Source of the DNA: Caballeronia sp. GAFFF1 | GTDB lineage: Bacteria > Pseudomonadota > Gammaproteobacteria > Burkholderiales > Burkholderiaceae | Direction: 5' to 3' | Assembly (NCBI RefSeq): GCF_023630705.1 | Contig: NZ_JALQEM010000018.1 | Span: 248,001-312,000 of the forward strand | DNA length: 64,000 nt | Shown: positions 9,749-19,360 of the stretch, one piece after another | Layout: each line of letters opens with the position of its first letter | How positions within the stretch are numbered: the first letter of the stretch is position 1 | Position numbers and translations under genes: made by a program | Notes under the pieces: model-generated | The model's database searches: none | The model's input: only the letters and a program-made list of their open reading frames with translations | Told to the model about the DNA's origin: nothing

Positions 9749-10888
9749 TCAGAACAGATTCAGCTGGCCGCCAGTGGCAGGCGGCGCCGCCCGCTGGGCC
9801 TTGGCGCTCGCTGGCCGCTGGAACTCCGACATATCCAGAATGCCGCGATTGCGCAGGTTCAGACCGAGCCGCTTCGTCGCCTGACGAAAACGCTGTTTCA
9901 GCATGTCCGCCCACAAGCCCTCGCCCTTCATGCGCGTGGCGAAGTCCGAGTCGTAGTCCTTGCCGCCGCGCATGTCGCGCACGCGGCTCATCACGCGGTC
10001 CGCGCGATCCGGGAAATGCGCGGCGAGCCAGTCCTTGAAAAGCGGCGCGACTTCCCACGGCAAGCGCAGCACGATATAGCTCGCCGTGGTCGCCCCCGCC
10101 TCCGCGCACGCTTCCAGCACGCGCTCGAGGTCCGGTTCCGTGACGAACGGGATCACCGGCGCGATGCTCACGCCGACCGGAATGCCCGCGTCGGCGAGCG
10201 TGCGAATGGTGCGCAGCCGGCGCGACGGCGTGGCGGCGCGCGGTTCGAGCGTGCGCGCGATGTCGGCATCGAGCGTCGTGACGGTGATCGCCGCCATGAA
10301 CTGCTTGCGCTCGGCCATGGGCGCGAGCAGGTCGATATCGCGTTCGATCAGCGACGACTTCGTGATCGCCCCGAACGGATGCCCGCAGTCGTGGAGAATC
10401 TCGATCACCCGCCGCGTCAGCTTCAGATCGCGCTCGACCGGCTGATACGCGTCCGTATTGACGCCGAGGGCGATGGGATCCGGCTGGTAGCTCGGCTTCG
10501 CCAGTTCGCGCTCGAGCAATTCTCCGGCGTTGATTTTCGCGTAGATGCGGCTTTCGAAATCCAGCCCCGGCGAAAGGCCGAGATAGCTGTGAGTCGGACG
10601 CGCGAAGCAATAGATGCAGCCGTGTTCGCAGCCACGGTACGGGTTCAACGAAACCGTGAATGGAATGTCCGGCGAGTTGTTGCGCGTGAGAATGCTCTTC
10701 GCGCGTTCCTCGAAAACCTGCGTGCGCAGCGGCGGCGAGCCTTCGTCGTCGGCAGTTTCGTGCGTCCAGCCGTCGTCGACGCGCTCGCGCTCGTCCTTCT
10801 CGTAGCGCCCTTGAAGATTGGACACAGCGCCGCGCCCCTTCAGCGGCGAAGGCGGCGCGACAGGAAATTCTTTGTCCGGCGTGGGCAT
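9749..10888 (-). CDS. PA0069-family radical SAM protein, probably SOS-controlled
   Basis: A 379-residue radical SAM enzyme. The iron-sulfur motif is C87-x3-C91-x2-C94 (RGCEHGCIYC), followed by FARPTHSYLG. The family, named after Pseudomonas aeruginosa PA0069, is distantly related to spore photoproduct lyase; its substrate is not known to me. A LexA box at 10915-10934 is centred about 36 bp upstream of the ATG, consistent with a DNA-damage response. An alternative TTG start at 10924 would put the box inside the coding region, so I prefer 10888. The protein ends GGQLNLF. Confidence 0.85.
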   Translation of the reverse strand: MPTPDKEFPVAPPSPLKGRGAVSNLQGRYEKDERERVDDGWTHETADDEGSPPLRTQVFEERAKSILTRNNSPDIPFTVSLNPYRGCEHGCIYCFARPTHSYLGLSPGLDFESRIYAKINAGELLERELAKPSYQPDPIALGVNTDAYQPVERDLKLTRRVIEILHDCGHPFGAITKSSLIERDIDLLAPMAERKQFMAAITVTTLDADIARTLEPRAATPSRRLRTIRTLADAGIPVGVSIAPVIPFVTEPDLERVLEACAEAGATTASYIVLRLPWEVAPLFKDWLAAHFPDRADRVMSRVRDMRGGKDYDSDFATRMKGEGLWADMLKQRFRQATKRLGLNLRNRGILDMSEFQRPASAKAQRAAPPATGGQLNLF

Positions 10889-10914
10889 TGCGGTCACAGA
10901 GCTGCGTCTTGAGG

Positions 10915-10934
10915 TACTGTACAAATATACAGTA
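10915..10934. promoter_or_regulatory. LexA (SOS) box upstream of the radical SAM gene
   Basis: TACTGT, eight bases, ACAGTA: an inverted repeat matching the gammaproteobacterial/betaproteobacterial LexA consensus CTGT-N8-ACAG on both half-sites, with the flanking TA bases also symmetrical and an AT-rich centre. It lies between the lrp-type gene stop and the radical SAM start, both on the reverse strand. Confidence 0.85.
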
Positions 10935-10959
10935 TCGCGCCGCTACCGCAAGCGATTTT

Positions 10960-11448
10960 TTAGACGTCGACCGGAATGGTCAGCGTCTCCTTGATCTCCT
11001 CCATTACCACATAGCTTTTCGACTGCACGGCGCCGGGCAGTTGCAGAAGAATGTCGCCGAGCAGCTTGCGGTAGTCGGCCATTTCGCCGATGCGCGCCTT
11101 GATCAGATAGTCGAAATCGCCCGAAACGAGATGACATTCGAGCACTTCGGGAATGCGCTGAACCTCGCGCCGAAACTGGTCGAACATGTTGCCGCTTTTG
11201 TGATCCAGCGTGATTTCGACGAACACGAGCAGCGCCGCGCCGAGTTGCGCTGGGTTCACGCGCGCGAAATAGCCGGTGATGACGCCGTCGCGCTCCATGC
11301 GCCGGACGCGCTCGATGCACGGCGTTACCGACAGCCCGACACGCTCCGCGAGATCCTTCATCGCGATGCGTCCGTCCTGCTGCAGGATGCTCAAGATCTT
11401 GTGGTCGAGTTTATCGAGCGTCCGAAGCGGATTTCGCTGCGTTCTCAT
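10960..11448 (-). CDS. Lrp/AsnC-family transcription regulator
   Basis: A 162-residue regulator with an N-terminal helix-turn-helix (LDKLDHKILSILQQDGRIAMKDLAERVGLS, residues 12-41, continuing CIERVRRME) and a C-terminal RAM ligand-binding domain. It closely resembles leucine-responsive regulators of Burkholderia; with dadA divergent 142 bp away it may act as a DadR/Lrp-type activator responding to alanine or leucine. That regulatory link is inferred from position. The intergenic stretch is relatively AT-rich (for instance around 11475-11520), as expected for Lrp sites, but I see no clean consensus. Confidence 0.88.
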   Translation of the reverse strand: MRTQRNPLRTLDKLDHKILSILQQDGRIAMKDLAERVGLSVTPCIERVRRMERDGVITGYFARVNPAQLGAALLVFVEITLDHKSGNMFDQFRREVQRIPEVLECHLVSGDFDYLIKARIGEMADYRKLLGDILLQLPGAVQSKSYVVMEEIKETLTIPVDV

Positions 11449-11590
11449 CGTCTCCTTCCTGAAAATCCGCGAAATACATTAACTAAAACTGCCTTAGAGC
11501 CAATAGTATAGGCGATAACACTAGCCGGACAATCCGTCGCAGCCCTCGTGCGATTCGCGACTGTCCAGTCGGATCGGAAACGGAGATCAC

Positions 11591-12883
11591 ATGCGAATCG
11601 TTATTCTGGGAAGCGGCGTCGTCGGCGTGACGAGCGCGTATTACCTCGCGCGCGCCGGGCACGAAGTCACGGTCATCGACCGCGAAGCCGGCCCCGCGCT
11701 CGAAACCAGTTTCGCGAATGCGGGACAGATTTCGCCGGGCTACGCGTCGCCGTGGGCCGCGCCGGGCGTGCCGCTGAAGGCCGTCAAATGGATGTTCGAA
11801 AAGCACGCGCCGCTCGCCATCCGCCTCGACGGCACCATGAACCAGCTCCAGTGGATGTGGCAGATGCTGCGCAACTGCACGCAGGAGCGCTACACGGTGA
11901 ACAAAGGCCGCATGGTGCGCCTCGCCGAATACAGCCGCGATTGCCTGCAGGCGTTGCGCGCGGACACCGGCATCCAATACGAAGGCCGCACCGGCGGCAC
12001 CTTGCAGGTGTTCCGCACGCAACAACAGTTGGACGGCGCGGCGAAAGACATCGCGGTGCTGAAGGAAGCCAACGTGCCGTTCGAATTGTTGTCGTCGGCG
12101 GAGCTTGCGCAGGCTGAACCAGCGCTCTCCGCGGTGTCCCACAAGCTGACGGGCGGCCTGCGCTTGCCGAACGACGAAACCGGCGACTGCCAGATGTTCA
12201 CCACGCGCTTGGCTGTGATGGCCGAGGCGCTCGGCGTCGAGTTTCGCTACAACACGCCGATCGACGCGCTACGCGTGAGCAACGGCCGCATCGCCGGCGT
12301 GCAATGCGGCAGCGAACTTATCACGGCGGATTCGTATGTCGTCGCGCTCGGCTCGTATTCGCCGAAGCTGCTCGGCGATCTCGTCAAGATTCCGGTGTAT
12401 CCGCTGAAGGGCTATTCCATTACCGCGCCGATCGTCGATGCGAAGCGCGCGCCGGTTTCTACGGTGCTCGACGAAACGTACAAGATCGCGATCACGCGCT
12501 TCGACGACCGCATTCGCGTCGGTGGCATGGCGGAGATCGTCGGCTATGACAAAACGCTGAAGCAGGCGCGTCGCGAGACGCTCGAAATGTGCGTGAACGA
12601 CCTGTTCCCCGGCGGCGGCGATACCGCGAGCGCGACTTTCTGGACCGGCCTGCGCCCGATGACGCCGGACGGCACGCCGATCGTCGGCCGCACGCCCGTG
12701 CCCAATCTGTTCCTCAACACCGGCCACGGCACGCTCGGCTGGACGATGTCGTGCGGTTCGGGCCAGTTGCTCGCCGATCTGATGTCCGGCAGGCAGCCGG
12801 CAATCCGCTCGGACGACTTGTCGGTGCATCGCTACTTCGGCGATGCAAGCGTCACCGGGCGACCGGCTTACGCCGACGCCTGA
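11591..12883 (+). CDS. dadA: D-amino acid dehydrogenase, FAD subunit
   Basis: A 430-residue membrane-associated flavoprotein that oxidises D-alanine and other D-amino acids to keto acids, passing electrons to the respiratory chain. The N-terminal dinucleotide motif is [15 protein letters not shown] (GxGxxG at residues 7-12), and C-terminal [26 protein letters not shown] is typical of DadA. Length equals the usual 430 or so residues. It is divergent from an Lrp-type gene and is followed by a terminator hairpin. No alr/dadX racemase gene is adjacent. Confidence 0.94.
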   Translation: MRIVILGSGVVGVTSAYYLARAGHEVTVIDREAGPALETSFANAGQISPGYASPWAAPGVPLKAVKWMFEKHAPLAIRLDGTMNQLQWMWQMLRNCTQERYTVNKGRMVRLAEYSRDCLQALRADTGIQYEGRTGGTLQVFRTQQQLDGAAKDIAVLKEANVPFELLSSAELAQAEPALSAVSHKLTGGLRLPNDETGDCQMFTTRLAVMAEALGVEFRYNTPIDALRVSNGRIAGVQCGSELITADSYVVALGSYSPKLLGDLVKIPVYPLKGYSITAPIVDAKRAPVSTVLDETYKIAITRFDDRIRVGGMAEIVGYDKTLKQARRETLEMCVNDLFPGGGDTASATFWTGLRPMTPDGTPIVGRTPVPNLFLNTGHGTLGWTMSCGSGQLLADLMSGRQPAIRSDDLSVHRYFGDASVTGRPAYADA

Positions 12884-12906
12884 CGTTCCCGACCGGCTGA
12901 TTGAAA

Positions 12907-12937
12907 GACGGCGCCTGCAAAGGCGCCGTCGTCGTTT
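12907..12937 (+). terminator. Terminator after dadA
   Basis: GACGGCGCC (12907-12915) pairs with GGCGCCGTC (12922-12930), 6-base loop, followed by GTCGTTTTC. It sits between the convergent dadA and acyl-CoA dehydrogenase genes and could serve both. Confidence 0.8.
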
Positions 12938-14728
12938 TCAGAACTGATCTTCGCTCAACGCGAGCACGCCTTCGTGCCCGTTGGCGCTCACGATTGCCGC
13001 CTCGAAGCCGGGCGCGTGCGACAGGATGTGTTCCGCGAAGAACTCGGCGGTCGCGATCTTCGCCGAGTAGAACGGCTCGTCCTCGGCGCTTTTCGCTTGC
13101 GCGACGAGCATCGCGCGGGCCATTTGCCAGCCGGAGAGCACGATGCCCGCGAGCTTCAGATACGGCACGCTGCCCGCGAACACCGCGTTCGGATCGCTCT
13201 TGAACCGCGCGACGACGAACTCGATGACGCGCGCAAGCGACAGGCTGCCCGCGCTCAAATGACGATGCATCGACTTGAACGCCTGGCCGTCGATTTCGGC
13301 GAGCGCCGCGATGGTCTGGTCGATATGGGCGAGCAGCGCCCGCGCGGTCGCGCCGCCATCGCGCACGGTCTTGCGCCCGATCAGATCGTTGGCCTGAATC
13401 GCGGTCGTGCCTTCGTAGATCGGCAGGATGCGGGCATCGCGATAATGCTGCGCGGCGCCGGTTTCCTCGATGAAACCCATGCCGCCATGCACCTGCACGC
13501 CGAGGCTCGCGACATCCACCGAGATCTCGGTGCTAAAGCCCTTGACGATCGGCACGAGGAATTCATAGACCGCCTGATGCCGCTTGCGCACCGATTCCTC
13601 GGGGTGCGCGTGCGCCAGGTCGCTATGCGCGGCGGCGACATACGCGAGCGTTCGTGCGCCTTCCGTATAGGCGCGCATGGTGGAGAGCATGCGGCGCACG
13701 TCCGGATGCTGAATGATCGGCACCGCGGCTTTCGCGCTGCCATCCACCGGGCGGCTTTGGACGCGTTCCTTCGCGTACGCGACGGCCTGTTGATACGCCC
13801 GCTCCGACACCGCAACGCCCTGCATGCCGACCGCGAAACGCGCGGCGTTCATCATGATGAACATGTATTCCAGCCCGCGATTCTCCTCGCCGATCAAATA
13901 GCCGACCGCGCCGCCGTGGTCGCCGTATTGCAGCACGGCGGTCGGGCTCGCCTTGATGCCGAGCTTGTGCTCGATGGACACGCACTGCACGTCGTTGCGC
14001 GCGCCGAGCGAGCCGTCGTCGTTGACGAGAAACTTCGGCACGATAAAGAGCGAGATGCCCTTCACGCCCTCCGGCGCATCCGGCGTGCGCGCGAGCACCA
14101 GATGCACAATGTTCTCCGTCATGTCGTGCTCGCCGTACGTGATGAAGATTTTCGTGCCGAAGAGCTTGTACGTGCCGTCGCCCTGCGGCTCGGCGCGCGT
14201 GCGCACCAGCGCGAGATCCGAGCCGGCTTGCGGCTCGGTCAGGTTCATCGTGCCGGTCCATTCGCCGGAGATGAACTTCGGCAGATAGCGCGCCTTCTGC
14301 TCTTCGCTGCCGGCAGTCAGCAACGCTTCGATTGCGCCGTCCGTCAGCAGCGGACAGAGCGCGAACGAGAGATTAGCCGAGTTGAGCATTTCGATGCAGG
14401 CGGTCGCGATGAGCTTCGGCAAGTTCTGTCCGCCGAACTCTGCCGGATGCACGATGCCTTGCCACCCGCCCTCCGCGAACTGGCGAAACGCGTCCTTGAA
14501 GCCGGGCGTCGTCGTCACCTGGCCGCTCGCCCACGTGCTGGGTTGGCGGTCGCCCGTGACGTTCAGCGGCGCAAGCACTTCGCCGCAGAAGCGCGCGGCT
14601 TCTTCGACGACAGCCTGCGCGGTGTCGAAGTTGCCGTCCTCATAGCCCGGCAGCGCCGCGATGCTGTCGATATCGGCCAGTTCCTTCATGACGAACAGCA
14701 TGTCCTTCACGGGAGCGCGGTAGCTCAT
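12938..14728 (-). CDS. Acyl-CoA dehydrogenase (DmdC/FadE-like, 596 residues)
   Basis: A large acyl-CoA dehydrogenase with the additional N-terminal segment starting MSYRAPVKDMLFVMKELA and an extra C-terminal domain, as in 3-methylmercaptopropionyl-CoA dehydrogenase-like proteins. Core motifs include NLTEPQAGSDL, GTKIFITYGEHDM and QVHGGMGFIEETGAAQHYRD. The ATG at 14728 has a good site (GGAGA) 10 bases upstream. The gene lies just downstream of etfBA, whose product accepts electrons from acyl-CoA dehydrogenases, so a fatty- or amino-acid-oxidation role is likely. Its exact substrate cannot be read from sequence. Confidence 0.88.
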   Translation of the reverse strand: MSYRAPVKDMLFVMKELADIDSIAALPGYEDGNFDTAQAVVEEAARFCGEVLAPLNVTGDRQPSTWASGQVTTTPGFKDAFRQFAEGGWQGIVHPAEFGGQNLPKLIATACIEMLNSANLSFALCPLLTDGAIEALLTAGSEEQKARYLPKFISGEWTGTMNLTEPQAGSDLALVRTRAEPQGDGTYKLFGTKIFITYGEHDMTENIVHLVLARTPDAPEGVKGISLFIVPKFLVNDDGSLGARNDVQCVSIEHKLGIKASPTAVLQYGDHGGAVGYLIGEENRGLEYMFIMMNAARFAVGMQGVAVSERAYQQAVAYAKERVQSRPVDGSAKAAVPIIQHPDVRRMLSTMRAYTEGARTLAYVAAAHSDLAHAHPEESVRKRHQAVYEFLVPIVKGFSTEISVDVASLGVQVHGGMGFIEETGAAQHYRDARILPIYEGTTAIQANDLIGRKTVRDGGATARALLAHIDQTIAALAEIDGQAFKSMHRHLSAGSLSLARVIEFVVARFKSDPNAVFAGSVPYLKLAGIVLSGWQMARAMLVAQAKSAEDEPFYSAKIATAEFFAEHILSHAPGFEAAIVSANGHEGVLALSEDQF

Positions 14729-14757
14729 CGTTTGTCTCCTCTTCCGTTTCCGGATGC

Positions 14758-14795
14758 AAAAAGGGCGCAACGGTTGTCGCGCCCTTTGTTTTTCT
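14758..14795 (-). terminator. Terminator of the etfBA operon
   Basis: GGGCGC (14763-14768) pairs with GCGCCC (14779-14784), extended by AAC/GTT pairing and flanked by A- and T-rich tracts. On the reverse strand it follows etfA and precedes the acyl-CoA dehydrogenase, which must therefore have its own promoter or depend on readthrough. Confidence 0.82.
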
Positions 14796-14824
14796 ATTGC
14801 AGGCGCCGCTCGCGACGCACGCGA

Positions 14825-15760
14825 TCAGCCGAGTTCTTTCACCAGTTCCGGCACCATCGAGAACAGATCGCCGACGAGGCCGTAATCCGCCACGCTGAAG
14901 ATCGGCGCTTCGGCGTCCTTGTTGATCGCGACGATCACCTTGCTGTCCTTCATGCCGGCCAGATGCTGAATTGCGCCGGAGATACCGACGGCCACGTACA
15001 ACTGCGGCGCGACGATCTTGCCGGTCTGGCCCACTTGATAGTCGTTCGGCACGTAGCCCGCATCGACCGCCGCGCGCGATGCGCCCAGCGCCGCGCCCAG
15101 CTTGTCGGCGAGCGGTTCGAGCACTTGCGTGTAATTTTCGCCACTGCCGAGACCGCGCCCGCCCGAAACGATGATGTTTGCGCTCGTCAACTCGGGGCGA
15201 TCGAGCTTCGTGACTTCGCGGTTCACGAACTGCGAGACGCCCGCATCCGCCGCTGCTTCGATCTTCTCGACCGATGCGCTGCCACCTTCAGCCGCCACCG
15301 GATCGAAGCCCGTCGCGCGCACGGTGATGATCTTGATCGCATCAGCCGATTGCACCGTCGCGATCGCGTTGCCCGCGTAGATCGGGCGCTCGAAGGTATC
15401 GGCGCTCACGACAGCGGTAATTTCGCTGATCTGCGCAACATCCAGGTGCGCGGCGATACGCGGCGCGATGTTCTTGCCGTAAGCCGTCGCCGGCGCGACG
15501 ATATGCGAATAATCCTTCGCGATGTTCAGCACCGTGCCTTCGACGTTCTCGGCAAGCCCTTCCGCGAGTTGCGGCGCATCGGCCAGCAGCACCTTCGAAA
15601 CGCCTGCAATCTTGGCCGCCTGCTCCGCCGCGCCCTGCGCGTTCGAACCCGCGACGAGAATGTGAACGTCGCCGCCCAGCTTGGCCGCTGCTGCGACCGT
15701 GTTCAACGTCGCCGCCTTGATCGACGCGTTGTCGTGTTCTGCGATTACGAGAGTCGTCAC
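14825..15760 (-). CDS. etfA: Electron transfer flavoprotein alpha subunit
   Basis: A 311-residue subunit that holds FAD in the ETF heterodimer and passes electrons from acyl-CoA dehydrogenases to ETF-ubiquinone oxidoreductase. The FAD-binding C-terminal domain is recognisable from SGGRGLGSGENY, VGQTGKIVAPQLYVAVGISG and IQHLAGMKDSKVIVAINKD. The N-terminal part starts MTTLVIAEHDNASIKAA. It follows etfB with one base between stop and start, so the two are coupled. Confidence 0.96.
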   Translation of the reverse strand: MTTLVIAEHDNASIKAATLNTVAAAAKLGGDVHILVAGSNAQGAAEQAAKIAGVSKVLLADAPQLAEGLAENVEGTVLNIAKDYSHIVAPATAYGKNIAPRIAAHLDVAQISEITAVVSADTFERPIYAGNAIATVQSADAIKIITVRATGFDPVAAEGGSASVEKIEAAADAGVSQFVNREVTKLDRPELTSANIIVSGGRGLGSGENYTQVLEPLADKLGAALGASRAAVDAGYVPNDYQVGQTGKIVAPQLYVAVGISGAIQHLAGMKDSKVIVAINKDAEAPIFSVADYGLVGDLFSMVPELVKELG

Positions 15761-15761
15761 G

Positions 15762-16511
15762 TTAGATCACCTTCGCTTCGGTTTTCAGTTTCTCGACCAG
15801 CGTCTTGACGTCCGGCACCGTCACGCCGGCGCTACGCTTCGGCGGCTCGGTGACCTTCAGCGTCTTAAGACGCGGCGCGACATCGACGCCGAGATCGGCG
15901 GGCGTGACCGTCGTCAGCGGCTTTTTCTTCGCCTTCATGATGTTGGGCAGCGTCACATAGCGCGGCTCGTTCAGGCGCAGGTCCGTCGTGACGACAGCGG
16001 GGAGCTTGAGCGACAGCGTTTCCGCGCCCCCATCCACTTCGCGCGAGACAGTCGCGCGGCCATCGGCGATCACCACTTTCGATGCAAACGTCGCCTGCGG
16101 CAGGCCCGCCAAAGCGGCGAGCATCTGACCGGTCTGGTTCGAATCGTCGTCAATCGCCTGCTTGCCCAGAATCACGAGTTCCGGCTTTTCCTGATCGACC
16201 AGCGCCTTGAGCAGCTTGGCGACCGCGAGCGGCTGCAGGTCCTCGGCCGATTCCACCAGAATCGCCCGATCCGCGCCGATGGCCAACGCCGTGCGCAGCG
16301 TTTCCTGACATTGCGTCACGCCGCACGACACCGCGATCATTTCCGTTGCGACGCCCGCTTCCTTCAGACGCACCGCCTCTTCCACGGCGATTTCGTCGAA
16401 CGGGTTCATCGACATCTTCACGTTGGCGAGTTCGACGCCCGTGTTGTCCGATTTCACGCGGACCTTCACGTTGTAGTCGACCACGCGCTTGACTGGCACC
16501 AGAATTTTCAT
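15762..16511 (-). CDS. etfB: Electron transfer flavoprotein beta subunit
   Basis: A 249-residue subunit beginning [19 protein letters not shown], with [21 protein letters not shown], the ETF-beta signature, and a C-terminal arm [12 protein letters not shown]. In the family this subunit binds AMP. The ATG at 16511 is preceded by GGAG at a proper distance; a GTG two codons upstream is less likely. The upstream gap to 16682 holds its promoter region and the convergent-free end of metQ. Confidence 0.96.
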   Translation of the reverse strand: MKILVPVKRVVDYNVKVRVKSDNTGVELANVKMSMNPFDEIAVEEAVRLKEAGVATEMIAVSCGVTQCQETLRTALAIGADRAILVESAEDLQPLAVAKLLKALVDQEKPELVILGKQAIDDDSNQTGQMLAALAGLPQATFASKVVIADGRATVSREVDGGAETLSLKLPAVVTTDLRLNEPRYVTLPNIMKAKKKPLTTVTPADLGVDVAPRLKTLKVTEPPKRSAGVTVPDVKTLVEKLKTEAKVI

Positions 16512-16682
16512 CCACACGCTCCAAAGTTACGATTACGTCAACCCAGCCTCATTATACGAGCGGCGCGTTTGCGCTTCGGCCATCGACGAGCGAGCCGGGT
16601 CAGCGTGCAATACATTTGAGGCTACTTTAAAAGAACGGTCGTTCGGTTTCTATCCCAAAAAACCCGGAGGCGCTGCGAAACT

Positions 16683-17480
16683 TCACCACGCCGCGATAAC
16701 CGCGCCGGCGTACTTGCCTTCGATGAACTGCTTCACTTCCGGCGAATGATAGGCGGCCACGAGCTTGCCGACCCACGGCTTGTCCTTGTCGGCGGCGCGG
16801 ATGGCGATAATGTTCGCGTACGGGCCGTGCGGATCTTCGATGGCGATGGCGTCGGACTTCGGCTTCAGGCCCGCTTCCATCGCGAAATTCGTGTTGATGG
16901 CGGCGGCATCGACATCGGCGAGCGAGCGCGGAATCTGCGCGGCGTCCAGTTCGACGATCTTCAGCTTCTTCGGATTGTCGACGATATCGAGAGGCGTCGC
17001 CTTGAGGCCCGCATCCGCGCGCAGCTTCAGCAAGCCTTGCTTTTGCAGCAGCAGTAACGCGCGGCCACCGTTGGTGGGATCGTTCGGCACGGCGATGCGC
17101 GCGCCATTGCCGAGTTCGCTCAACGACTTCAGCTTCTTCGAATAGATGCCCATCGGAAACGTGACCGTATCGGCCACCTTGATGAGCTTGTAGCCGCGGT
17201 CTTTCACCTGCGCGTCCAGATACGGCTGATGCTGGTAGCTGTTGGCGTCGAGATCGCCCGCCGCAAGCGCCGCGTTCGGCTGGACATAGTCCGAGAACTC
17301 GACGACCGTGATCTTCAGCCCGTTTTTCGCGGCGACCTGCTTCACGACTTCCATGACTTGCGCGTGCGGGCCGCCCGTGACGCCGACCTTGATGGCGTTG
17401 TCGTCCGCGTGCGCGAGCGTACTAATGAGCGATGCCGCGCCGAGCGCCGCGGCGAACTTCAGGATGAATCGACGTTGCAT
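16683..17480 (-). CDS. metQ: Methionine ABC transporter substrate-binding protein
   Basis: A 265-residue NlpA/MetQ-family binding protein. After the signal peptide (MQRRFILKFAAALGAASL, likely cleaved near AHA-DD, residue 25) comes KVGVTGGPHAQVMEVVKQVA, then QPNAALAAGDLDANSYQHQPYLD and NDPTNGGRALLLLQ, all standard. Unlike enterobacterial MetQ I see no lipobox cysteine, so this copy seems to be a free periplasmic protein. It is last in metN-metI-metQ, 24 bp after metI. Confidence 0.93.
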   Translation of the reverse strand: MQRRFILKFAAALGAASLISTLAHADDNAIKVGVTGGPHAQVMEVVKQVAAKNGLKITVVEFSDYVQPNAALAAGDLDANSYQHQPYLDAQVKDRGYKLIKVADTVTFPMGIYSKKLKSLSELGNGARIAVPNDPTNGGRALLLLQKQGLLKLRADAGLKATPLDIVDNPKKLKIVELDAAQIPRSLADVDAAAINTNFAMEAGLKPKSDAIAIEDPHGPYANIIAIRAADKDKPWVGKLVAAYHSPEVKQFIEGKYAGAVIAAW

Positions 17481-17504
17481 GTGCTGACCTTCTTTTCGAT
17501 GGAA

Positions 17505-18158
17505 TTATTTGTGGCTCAGACGGCGCACGAGCCAGTCGCCGAACGACTGCACGAGCTGCACGAACACGATGAGAATGACGACGACCGCCAGCATCACTTC
17601 CGGCAGGAAGCGCTGATAACCGTAGCGGATGCCGAGATCGCCGAGGCCGCCGCCGCCGATCGCGCCCGCCATCGCCGAATAGCCGACCAGCGAGACGAAC
17701 GTGATGGTCAGTCCCGCGACGACGCCCGGCAGCGACTCGGGCAGCAGCACCTTGAAGACGATCTGGCTCGTGGTCGCGCCCATGGCCTGCGCCGCTTCGA
17801 TGAGACCGCGATCCACTTCGCGCAGCGCCGTTTCGACGAGCCGCGCGATGAACGGTGCCGCTGCGATGGTGAGCGGCACGACCGCCGCCGCCGTGCCGAT
17901 GGACGACCCGACGATAAGCCGCGTGAACGGAATGACCGCGACGAGCAGGATGATGAACGGCGTCGAGCGCACCGCATTGACGATGCCGCCGAGCACGCGA
18001 TTCACCGCCATGTTTCGCAGCACGCCGTCGCGGTCGGTTAGATAGAGCAGCACGCCGAGCGGCAGGCCCACCGCCGCGCCGACGAGTCCCGAGATGCCGA
18101 CCATGATCAGCGTTTCCCAGAACGACTGCACGAACATGTCGAACATTTCACTCAACAT
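17505..18158 (-). CDS. metI: Methionine ABC transporter permease
   Basis: A 217-residue permease with five hydrophobic segments. The start [21 protein letters not shown] and the conserved cytoplasmic loop [22 protein letters not shown] (EAA motif that docks with the ATPase) identify MetI. The ATG at 18158 overlaps the end of metN by 11 bp, so the frame that stays open further upstream is metN shadow. It forms the membrane channel of the MetNIQ importer for D- and L-methionine. Confidence 0.95.
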   Translation of the reverse strand: MLSEMFDMFVQSFWETLIMVGISGLVGAAVGLPLGVLLYLTDRDGVLRNMAVNRVLGGIVNAVRSTPFIILLVAVIPFTRLIVGSSIGTAAAVVPLTIAAAPFIARLVETALREVDRGLIEAAQAMGATTSQIVFKVLLPESLPGVVAGLTITFVSLVGYSAMAGAIGGGGLGDLGIRYGYQRFLPEVMLAVVVILIVFVQLVQSFGDWLVRRLSHK

Positions 18159-19182
18159 GGGACAACTCCTCCACCACCACGCCTTGCGTGCGCAAATAAG
18201 CGATCGCCTCCGCGACCTTGACCGGCTGACCGCCCGCCAGCACGGCGAGCGATCCGAACGCCTGACCTTGAATCTCGTCGATCTGGCCGTGCAGGATGTT
18301 GAAGTCGAGCTCGTAGCGGCGAATCGTCTCGGAGAGAATCGGCTGGTCGACGCCCGAGCCCGTGAACGCGAGCCGCAGCAAATGGCCGCTGCCACTCTTG
18401 AGCCGCTCGGCGACGCGCGCCTTCAGCGCGGGCGGCAGCTCGTGCGCGATGACATCGCCAATGAGCGCGCGCGTGACTTCGTGATGCGGCTGCAAGAAGA
18501 CATCGACGACCTTGCCTTCCTCGACCACGCGCCCGGCATCCAGCACGGCCACGCGGTCGCAGACCTGCTTGATGACTTCCATCTGATGCGTGATGAGCAC
18601 GATGGTGAGCCCGAGCTCGCGATTGATCTTGCGCAGCAGGTCGAGAATCGCGCGCGTGGTTTCGGGATCGAGCGCGGACGTGGCTTCGTCGGAGAGCAGC
18701 ACTTTCGGATTGCTCGCGAGCGCCCGCGCGATACCCACGCGCTGCTTCTGCCCGCCGCTGATCTGCGCCGGATACTTGTCCTTGTGCGTGGTAAGGCCGA
18801 CGAGATCGAGCAGCGGCAGCACCGCCGCTTCGATTTCCGCGCGCTTCTTGCCCGCGAGTTCGAGCGGCAGCGCGACGTTCCCGTACACCGTGCGCGACGA
18901 CAGCAGGTTGAAGTGCTGAAAGATCATGCCGATGTCGCGGCGCGCCGCGCGCAAGTCGTCCGGGCGCAGCGTCGTGAGATCGCGTCCATCGACAATCACG
19001 TTGCCTTCGCTCGGCCGCGTCAGCAGATTGAGCGTGCGCACCAGCGTGCTCTTGCCCGCCCCGCTGCGCCCGATGATGCCGAACACTTCGCCGGCCGGAA
19101 TCGTCATATTGACGTTGTGCAGCGCTTCGACCCAGCCTCGGGGTCCCGCGAAACGCTGCGAGAGGTTACGTATTTCGATCAT
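18148..19182 (-). CDS. metN: Methionine ABC transporter ATP-binding protein
   Basis: A 344-residue ATPase. Walker A is GRSGAGKST at residues 38-46, the signature is [15 protein letters not shown], and Walker B is [14 protein letters not shown]-terminal NIL domain (about the last 75 residues, ending with [13 protein letters not shown]), which senses methionine and inhibits transport, is present. I start at [11 protein letters not shown] (19182), the usual MetN N terminus; the frame is open to 19233. Upstream 19183-19360 shows no recognisable SAM riboswitch or MetJ box. Confidence 0.95.
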   Translation of the reverse strand: MIEIRNLSQRFAGPRGWVEALHNVNMTIPAGEVFGIIGRSGAGKSTLVRTLNLLTRPSEGNVIVDGRDLTTLRPDDLRAARRDIGMIFQHFNLLSSRTVYGNVALPLELAGKKRAEIEAAVLPLLDLVGLTTHKDKYPAQISGGQKQRVGIARALASNPKVLLSDEATSALDPETTRAILDLLRKINRELGLTIVLITHQMEVIKQVCDRVAVLDAGRVVEEGKVVDVFLQPHHEVTRALIGDVIAHELPPALKARVAERLKSGSGHLLRLAFTGSGVDQPILSETIRRYELDFNILHGQIDEIQGQAFGSLAVLAGGQPVKVAEAIAYLRTQGVVVEELSHVE

Positions 19183-19360
19183 GCGCCGGTCTGGAAAATG
19201 CAAACGGCGGAAGGCTTCGCCAGGTGAAAGCACCCGCGCAGCCGGCCGCCGCTTGTTGAACTGCCGCTTTTTGAGAAGCGCGATTTTACAGGACGCTGAT
19301 CTTTCCGCTTAATAACGATTTCGGATCGGCTAATTACGCTGGCCTATTTGGCCGCTTTCG

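Noticed and set aside
12974..15808. A 944-codon forward open frame opposite the acyl-CoA dehydrogenase and etfA.
   Set aside because: It spans two real genes and a terminator on the other strand and has the Arg/His-rich make-up of antisense frames.
19183..19360. A SAM riboswitch or MetJ box upstream of metN.
   Set aside because: No recognisable conserved core; only weak hairpins such as GGCC-TATTT-GGCC.
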